A stretch of 23,323 nucleotides of DNA from Didymodactylos carnosus (taxonomy: Eukaryota; Rotifera; Eurotatoria; Philodinida; Philodinidae). Of the stretch, positions 22,101 to 23,323 are shown one piece after another. The notes below the pieces were generated by a model, which did no database searches, was not told where the DNA came from, and saw only the letters and a list, made by a program, of their open reading frames with translations. Both the position numbers and the translations under genes were made by a program. The stretch covers positions 1-23,323 of the forward strand of contig CAJNOQ010002640.1 of the NCBI GenBank assembly GCA_905250885.1. The letters are read 5' to 3'. The stretch's first letter is position 1. Each line of letters opens with the position of its first letter.

Positions 22101-22768
22101 GCGGAACAATCGGACATTATTTGAGCAGCTTATACGACAAAAAGTTGTCTATATCGTGCAATGGCTCTAAAGATAATACCGCGTTAAACTGCAGAAATTT
22201 TACTTAATTGATTAATACATTATTTTATGTAAAACCATATGATCAATCGAATGCAATTTGGTTATTCAAAGATCAATTTAGAGTGCGCTTTAATGTACAA
22301 CTTTTCTTCTAATATTTAAATGAATCAGATATTTTCTATAGTAAGACAGTTGTTTTTTCTGCAGTCAAGCCTTGATAAAAAAGTTGTCCACTTTTTTCGA
22401 TCAGAATGATAACAAACAACACTCACAAAATCAAACACCTCAGAAATTGATACATTTAGAATACTAACTTTTTCACTACCCATAAATAACATATGTTCAC
22501 AAAAATGTGCAATTCCCGGTACTTCATCCGGATCTTGCATACTACCTAGAGAAAAGACAATTGCAAACACATATTTGAAATTACATACATTTTGACTAAA
22601 CATACCAATAGTAACATCTAGAGCAACAGCTGCTTTATCCATAGTTGGATGGCTAACTAGAACAATTAATAAACCATTTGATAATTCTAATCCACGATAA
22701 TTCCATGGATCGCAATCACTTTTTCTTATATTATCAACACGACGACGGATAACAGTTGACGGATCCAT
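6372..22768 (-). CDS. IDE: Insulin-degrading enzyme (insulysin), 22-exon gene, complete model
   Basis: M16 zinc metalloprotease that in other animals encloses and cuts short peptides such as insulin and amyloid-beta, mainly in the cytosol. The exons join in phase at GT-AG junctions to 3306 bases, 1101 residues. HFCEH (H68, E71, H72) is the inverted zinc motif and E149 the third ligand, 77 residues after H72 as in human IDE. Further on come GYEGEGSVLSYL, SARGF, LWFTQD, and LRTKEQLGYVVF carrying R789 and Y796. Four M16-type domains are inferred by alignment to human IDE (1019 residues): roughly 25-200, 205-405, 410-670 and 675-930. An acidic-proline tail with 28-residue repeats follows and accounts for the extra length. 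An in-frame TGA at 22787-22789 supports the start and leaves no room for a mitochondrial leader unless an upstream exon exists. Nardilysin is less likely because its long acidic insert is absent. The 3' end of the model is its least certain part. Confidence 0.93.
6585..6836 (-). repeat. Three tandem 84-bp units coding a 28-residue repeat
   Basis: Units at 6753-6836, 6669-6752 and 6585-6668, in frame inside IDE exon 22. Each encodes a proline-rich half (SPPITPSTP in units 2 and 3) and a basic half (RIRTLQRQ). Units 2 and 3 are nearly identical and unit 1, the most N-terminal, has drifted (NGDAKIIRTLQRQQN). The clean 84-base period preserves the frame. Confidence 0.93.
7251..7549 (-). CDS. IDE: IDE exon 21 (C-half catalytic residues)
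   Basis: Encodes CAIEIYLQ, then LFCHLVKESCGDQLRTKEQL and GYVVFSGYER. R789 and Y796 correspond to human R824 and Y831, which line the catalytic site. C777 and C784 keep the spacing of human C812 and C819, which make that enzyme thiol-sensitive. Donor GTATGT, phase 0. Confidence 0.95.
8165..8220. repeat. Perfect 22-bp hairpin in intron 20
   Basis: 8165-8186 and 8199-8220 are exact inverted copies (right arm GAGTGCTAAGGCTTCTGGAA plus AA) around a 12-base loop. A shorter relative, TTTTCAGAAG-GCTTCTGGAAAA, lies at about 15031-15052 in intron 13. Confidence 0.9.
8340..8570. repeat. Dispersed repeat copy in intron 20
   Basis: Partner of 21928-22180; the blocks occur in the same order with small gaps. 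Identity is patchy, roughly 65 to 75 percent by eye, so the copies are old. Confidence 0.7.
8817..8831. repeat. Palindrome CAACGCT-C-AGCGTTG
   Basis: Seven-pair hairpin with one loop base, within a roughly 40-base segment resembling 15232-15270. Confidence 0.6.
8987..9208. mobile_element. hAT-type MITE (222 bp) in intron 20
   Basis: Ends are TAGGGCCGTAAAT and the complement of CAGGGCCGTAAAT, 12 of 13 bases matching. Perfect 8-bp duplication CTCCCAAT at 8979-8986 and 9209-9216. No coding capacity. CAGGGCCGTA-like termini with 8-bp duplications fit the hAT superfamily. The right duplication ends 16 bases from the exon 20 boundary at 9233. Confidence 0.9.
9233..9344 (-). CDS. IDE: IDE exon 20 (residues 702-738)
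   Basis: Encodes QALDYMTNIQQQF, PLFPTMLVNHRSLILPE. It aligns with human KPLLPSQLVRYREVQLPD. Donor GTATGT, phase 1. Confidence 0.88.
9345..9752 (-). other. Intron 19 (408 bases)
   Basis: T-rich on the plus strand with a TTTATT run near 9474-9486. No element or gene recognised. Confidence 0.6.
9753..9844 (-). CDS. IDE: IDE exon 19 (residues 671-701)
   Basis: Encodes ITVHDLELFIPRMLSRFYIE and ALMYGNLTKE, matching human [20 protein letters not shown]. Donor GTATGC, phase 0. Confidence 0.92.
10141..10268. repeat. Inverted repeat with 20-bp arms in intron 18
   Basis: 10141-10160 (TATTGATGATGCTGATTCCG) and 10249-10268 are inverted copies with one mismatch, 128 bp end to end. The outward flanks retain weak further pairing. 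Small MITE or hairpin; no target duplication seen. Confidence 0.75.
10668..10675. repeat. 8-bp target site duplication, left
   Basis: TGAACGAT, identical to 11293-11300 on the other side of the hAT element. Confidence 0.92.
10676..11292 (+). mobile_element. hAT-superfamily deletion derivative in intron 18
   Basis: Terminal inverted repeats are CAGAGCTGGGCAA at the left end and its exact complement at the right, 13 bases. The flanks carry a perfect 8-bp duplication TGAACGAT (10668-10675 and 11293-11300). Subterminal regions are arrays of GGTACTCGTACTCGA-type units. An 8-bp duplication and a CAG-ended terminus are the hAT signature. The interior keeps a stump of transposase, so this is a 617-bp derivative that moved with an enzyme supplied elsewhere. 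Confidence 0.93.
10757..10978 (+). pseudogene. hAT transposase C-terminal (dimerisation region) remnant
   Basis: A 73-codon open frame inside the hAT element. Residues 46-61, LPLKYLTVPAISASIE, resemble the conserved hAT C-terminal pattern of L-x-IPA-x-SA-x-SER-x-FS. The catalytic core is absent and the conserved SER is replaced by SIE. The stretch is too short to act as a transposase. The family assignment rests on this motif plus the element's termini. Confidence 0.75.
11293..11300. repeat. 8-bp target site duplication, right
   Basis: TGAACGAT, the partner of 10668-10675. Confidence 0.92.
11424..11538 (-). CDS. IDE: IDE exon 18 (residues 633-670)
   Basis: Encodes VRQSLQNLQCRVPYEQ and YLITEHVWAREELLSCID, matching human [20 protein letters not shown] and TEVAWTKDELKEALD. 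Donor GTAAGT, phase 1. Confidence 0.9.
11620..11730 (-). CDS. IDE: IDE exon 17 (residues 596-632)
   Basis: Encodes LIVCGYNQKLSTLLNKIIDK and QQQFDTYKEL, matching human LSVKGYNDKQPILLKKIIEK. Donor GTAAAT, phase 0. Confidence 0.9.
11731..12368 (-). other. Intron 16 (638 bases)
   Basis: No recognisable element. A weak direct repeat, TGAAGTCCACG followed by CAACAAAAT, occurs near 12038 and 12197. Confidence 0.6.
12369..12513 (-). CDS. IDE: IDE exon 16 (residues 547-595)
   Basis: Encodes NPLADFDPIHENMNLMYCLL, then DESLNESLYLAKKGGLAYDL, matching human [20 protein letters not shown] and DSLNEYAYAAELAGLSYDL. Donor GTAAGA, phase 0. Confidence 0.93.
12514..12842 (-). other. Intron 15 (329 bases) with hairpins
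   Basis: Holds a perfect hairpin AAGTCAAGTC-A-GACTTGACTT near 12683-12703 and an imperfect one, CTCTCGAAGAAA with TTTCTTTATCGAGAG, at about 12742-12774. No coding signal. Confidence 0.6.
12843..12925 (-). CDS. IDE: IDE exon 15 (residues 520-546)
   Basis: Encodes FYRLWFTQDNFYKLPKAFLC and FDFR, matching human [21 protein letters not shown]. It ends in phase 2 before GTATGT. Confidence 0.92.
13002..13034 (-). CDS. IDE: IDE exon 14, 33-base microexon (residues 509-519)
   Basis: Eleven codons, DLKPLIPKNIK, between a CTAG acceptor and a GTTAGT donor, phase 0 on both sides. It supplies the segment equivalent to human TPYPALIKDTAMSK. Without it the reading frame still holds but this conserved strand is missing. 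Confidence 0.72.
13164..13729. repeat. Inverted repeat interrupting the left arm of the intron 13 element
   Basis: Arms 13164-13280 and 13615-13729 are inverted copies, about 85 percent alike, with blocks TTTGAGT-CTTGTTG, GAAAGTT-TGCAATTTTTTTT and GTTGAACCATG. A 113-codon plus-strand open frame (13471-13812) crosses the right arm and has no recognisable domain. Confidence 0.7.
14205..14970. repeat. GAACTGTTCG-type inverted repeat, inner element of intron 13
   Basis: Arms of about 95 to 130 bases at 14218-14345 and 14815-14970 share AGCGAACTGAACT, TCGAACAGTTC, GAACGAGCTGAACTGGTCG and GAACGTCG. Each arm is itself made of repeated GAACTG/GTTC units. This is a typical subterminal-repeat layout of DNA transposon derivatives. 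No target duplication found. Confidence 0.7.
15247..15261. repeat. Palindrome CTATGCT-C-AGCGTAG, relative of 8817-8831
   Basis: Same 15-base layout and loop as 8817-8831 with sequence changes in both arms. It sits inside the intron 13 nested element. Confidence 0.6.
16035..16139 (-). CDS. IDE: IDE exon 13 (residues 474-508)
   Basis: Encodes ELQFPQINNFVPTDFHLYY followed by a glutamine-rich end (QSQQQNC). It matches human LPTKNEFIPTNFEIL. Donor GTAAGC, phase 0. A 3000-base intron full of repeats follows. Confidence 0.87.
16202..16304 (-). CDS. IDE: IDE exon 12 (residues 439-473)
   Basis: Encodes IFLIAQDFSS and EKWFGTQYKLERLSDKLIQ, matching human EEWYGTQYKQEAIPDEVIKK. Donor GTTGGT, phase 0. 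Confidence 0.9.
16377..16483 (-). CDS. IDE: IDE exon 11 (residues 404-438)
   Basis: Encodes DYPLDECLSGDYEMREFCPD and LINDLLDNYL, equivalent to human YYPLEEVLTAEYLLEEFRPD. It ends in phase 2 before GTCTGT. Confidence 0.9.
16845..17400. repeat. Large inverted repeat (about 250-bp arms) in intron 10
   Basis: Left arm 16845-17098 and right arm 17150-17400 match in inverted order. Shared blocks include CCCCCAAGT, ATCGCTTTTTCCTT, CATGCAC-ATTGTG, CGTTTCTGCT, CTAGGCCT, CGCTATGAACTT, ACGTTGAATTA and AAGTTTTCGCAGAGA. Arms are about 70 to 75 percent alike with a spacer near 50 bases. Head-to-head copies of one element, or a foldback element. Minus-strand open frames in the right arm are not recognisable. 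Confidence 0.8.
17645..17725 (-). CDS. IDE: IDE exon 10 (residues 377-403)
   Basis: 27 codons encoding TLAAMKFQFDEKDQPLELVQ and HLASSMR, equivalent to human [20 protein letters not shown]. Donor GTACGT, phase 0. Confidence 0.88.
17799..17890 (-). CDS. IDE: IDE exon 9 (residues 346-376)
   Basis: Encodes EVILHIYQYISMLK and PKEWIFQERK, matching human DIILHMFQYIQKLR and PQEWVFQECK. Donor GTATAT, phase 0. Confidence 0.9.
17958..18126 (-). CDS. IDE: IDE exon 8 (residues 290-345)
   Basis: Encodes YIIGYEGEGSVLSYLKK and SSARGFSFFEIVIQLTPEGL, both hallmark stretches of IDE domain 2 (human GHEGPGSLLSELK and GARGFMFFIINVDLTEEGL). Donor GTAATA, phase 1. Confidence 0.93.
18277..18366 (-). CDS. IDE: IDE exon 7 (residues 260-289)
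   Basis: Exactly 30 codons, TICYVLPVND to PDYRDIYYAE, in phase 0 on both sides. It aligns with the human segment [20 protein letters not shown]. Donor GTAAGT. Confidence 0.88.
18517..18884. repeat. Inverted-repeat element in intron 6
   Basis: Arms at about 18542-18603 and 18788-18876 share GGTACCC, GAATGTCATA, GCTTG and CAAGTAAA-TGTTA in inverted order. The outer ends are CTCTCT (18517) and AGAGAG (18884). MITE-like, about 370 bp, with no clear target duplication. Confidence 0.65.
19000..19800. repeat. GGATCGAGTCGGGT-rich degenerate repeat in intron 6
   Basis: Related motifs GGATCGAGTCGGGTT (about 19054), TTCGGATCGGATC (about 19272), GGGTCGAGTCGGATACGG (about 19734) and CGGTCGGGTTTGGGTC recur in the same direction. 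Between them is a perfect hairpin, TCTCTGGT-TTTC-ACCAGAGA, near 19195-19214. Probably transposon terminal sequence; boundaries not determined. Confidence 0.45.
20242..20354 (-). CDS. IDE: IDE exon 6 (residues 222-259)
   Basis: Encodes QSLDDLQSTVVNIFKDIPNK and NYPNDPFGEEKRK, matching human ESLDDLTNLVVKLF and EFPEHPFQEEH. Donor GTAACT, phase 0. Confidence 0.9.
20476..20598 (-). CDS. IDE: IDE exon 5 (residues 181-221)
   Basis: Encodes GTIETLKLIPKQLNIDVRQL and then EYSANRMSLAVVGN. The end of the first M16 domain and its linker are recognisable. Donor GTAAGT, phase 1. Confidence 0.9.
20599..21033 (-). other. Intron 4 (435 bases)
   Basis: Non-coding by the gene model. It holds a 16-base perfect palindrome, AAAACAAGCTTGTTTT, at 20816-20831. 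Short open frames on both strands across it have no family resemblance. Confidence 0.7.
21034..21203 (-). CDS. IDE: IDE exon 4 (third zinc ligand)
   Basis: Encodes FAQFFIAPLF, then AVNSEYEGYVADDGWR, with E149 as the distal zinc ligand, and KHPHSKFNIG at the end. Donor is GTACGT in phase 1. Confidence 0.93.
21273..21403 (-). CDS. IDE: IDE exon 3 (residues 81-123 plus two bases)
   Basis: Encodes YPGENEYDKLILSNGG, then YTSGDHTNYHYD, which matches the human stretch around NAFTSGEHTNYYFDV. It ends in phase 2 before a strong GTAAGT donor. Confidence 0.92.
21928..22180. repeat. Dispersed repeat copy in intron 2
   Basis: Diverged match, same orientation, to 8340-8570. Shared blocks include CTAGACC-AGATATAAA, AAATTTCACTTTTATA, GTTATCGTT, GGAATCTTCCTAA and CTACTGTG. 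Lies in intron 2 (21404-22468, 1065 bases). No coding capacity seen. Confidence 0.7.
22469..22545 (-). CDS. IDE: IDE exon 2 (zinc-binding exon)
   Basis: Opens after an AG acceptor and encodes PGIAHFCEHMLFMGSEK, with the HxxEH zinc motif at H68/E71/H72. It ends in phase 0 at AAA|GTTAGT. Intron 1 (22546-22605) is 60 bases. Confidence 0.93.
22606..22768 (-). CDS. IDE: IDE exon 1 (residues 1-54 plus one base)
   Basis: Begins at ATG (MDPSTVIRRRVDNI) and contains the family motif YRGLELSNGLLIVLVS followed by DKAAVALDVTIG. It ends in phase 1 at G|GTATG. Confidence 0.9.
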
Positions 22769-23009
22769 GCTTTCTGTTATTGTTCTTCAATTATCCATTC
22801 AAAAACAGATAAATCAACAAAGGATCATTCTGATATCAAGTAATAAAAATGTGGGTGGACCTGCACTAGTAGCGATAGCCTTCTTATTGATAATCACAGC
22901 GGCTTAAGTTTACTGTATGGGTCTCAAAAGGATAAAAAAATATGATTACAATATGTAACTCCCTTACCCCCATAATAGAAGACCATCCATGCAGATGAAA
23001 AAAGTCATT
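22769..23009. other. 5' flank of the IDE gene
   Basis: About 240 bases lie between the start codon and the repeat that begins near 23010. They carry the in-frame TGA at 22787-22789. I see no clear TATA box or other promoter element, and a non-coding upstream exon cannot be excluded. Confidence 0.4.
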
Positions 23010-23212
23010 CGAGGGGTGAGGCGAGTACTCGTCGAGGGCTCGACTCCTCGAAAAATGGCACTTCGGACCCTCGATATAAGCTTTCGTGGGGTATCGATTT
23101 CGAGCTCTCGGATTTTTGATAGGTAGCGAGCCCTCGAGAAAAAGCCGTCGAATAGAGATGTTCGGAACTTCCGAGCCGTTGGTCTCTCGAGGGTGCGACG
23201 CACAGTGGGCAA
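23010..23212. repeat. Dispersed CTCGAGGG-type repeat upstream of the gene
   Basis: Dense TCGAGGG and CTCGAG motifs, with cores GAGTACTCGTCGAGGGCTCG and AAATGGCACTTCGGACCCTC. The part 23010-23086 matches 1173-1282 in the same orientation, apart from about 25 extra bases in the latter. It looks like the end of a transposon family, but I could not find its termini. Confidence 0.6.
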
Positions 23213-23323
23213 CTAAGCGGACATTAGGCCAAAAAGTCGATTTTATCTATCTTGAAATACAAATAGTGCAAAATGTAGCTCTTGAAATTCTCTATCGAAT
23301 GGTGTATAAACGTCTATTGTGAA

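Noticed and set aside
22769..22850. Mitochondrial targeting extension of IDE upstream of the chosen start
   Set aside because: An in-frame TGA at 22787-22789 blocks it unless an unseen upstream exon is spliced in.
1..23323. Prokaryotic features, CRISPR arrays, tRNA or rRNA genes
   Set aside because: No regular spacer-repeat array, no tRNA cloverleaf or rRNA core recognised, and the main gene has spliceosomal introns.

Overview
The window is eukaryotic nuclear DNA, almost certainly from an invertebrate animal. It is AT-rich, and one long minus-strand gene is split into many small exons by GT-AG introns. Both sides of the gene and its larger introns are full of decayed transposable elements. 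Dense short introns, AT-rich codon choice and a Penelope-like retroelement with a GIY-YIG nuclease would suit a rotifer or a similar protostome, but the sequence alone does not prove the lineage.

The main gene runs on the minus strand from 22768 down to 6372. It encodes an insulin-degrading enzyme (insulysin, IDE; M16 zinc metalloprotease). I built a 22-exon model by matching exon translations to the family and placing each junction at a GT donor and AG acceptor in phase. The exons total 3306 bases (1101 residues plus stop) with no internal stop. The inverted zinc motif HFCEH (H68, E71, H72) and the distal ligand E149 are present; the H72-to-E149 spacing of 77 equals human H112-to-E189. The C-half residues R789 and Y796 (human R824 and Y831) and the cysteine pair C777/C784 (human C812/C819) are also present. 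The unusual part is the C-terminus: after the last M16 domain there is a low-complexity tail with three tandem 28-residue repeats (84 bp each), and no peroxisomal AKL-type ending in this model.

The 21 introns fall into two groups: eleven of 60 to 150 bases and ten of 329 to 3000 bases. Six of the long ones hold recognisable repeats. Intron 18 carries a 617-bp hAT deletion derivative with 13-bp terminal inverted repeats, a perfect 8-bp target duplication and a remnant of the transposase C-terminus. Intron 20 carries a 222-bp hAT-type MITE, also with a perfect 8-bp duplication, ending 16 bases (after the duplication) from a donor site. Intron 13 is almost filled by nested inverted-repeat elements, intron 10 by a roughly 250-bp-arm inverted repeat, and introns 2 and 6 by further dispersed or inverted repeats.

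Beyond the 3' end of the gene (1-6371) I see no intact gene. This side has two 201-bp direct copies of an internally deleted Penelope-like element, an inverted-repeat element at about 5047-5326, a frameshifted coiled-coil-like open frame at 2855-3123, and a repeat at about 1173-1282 that has a relative at about 23010-23086, beyond the other end of the gene.
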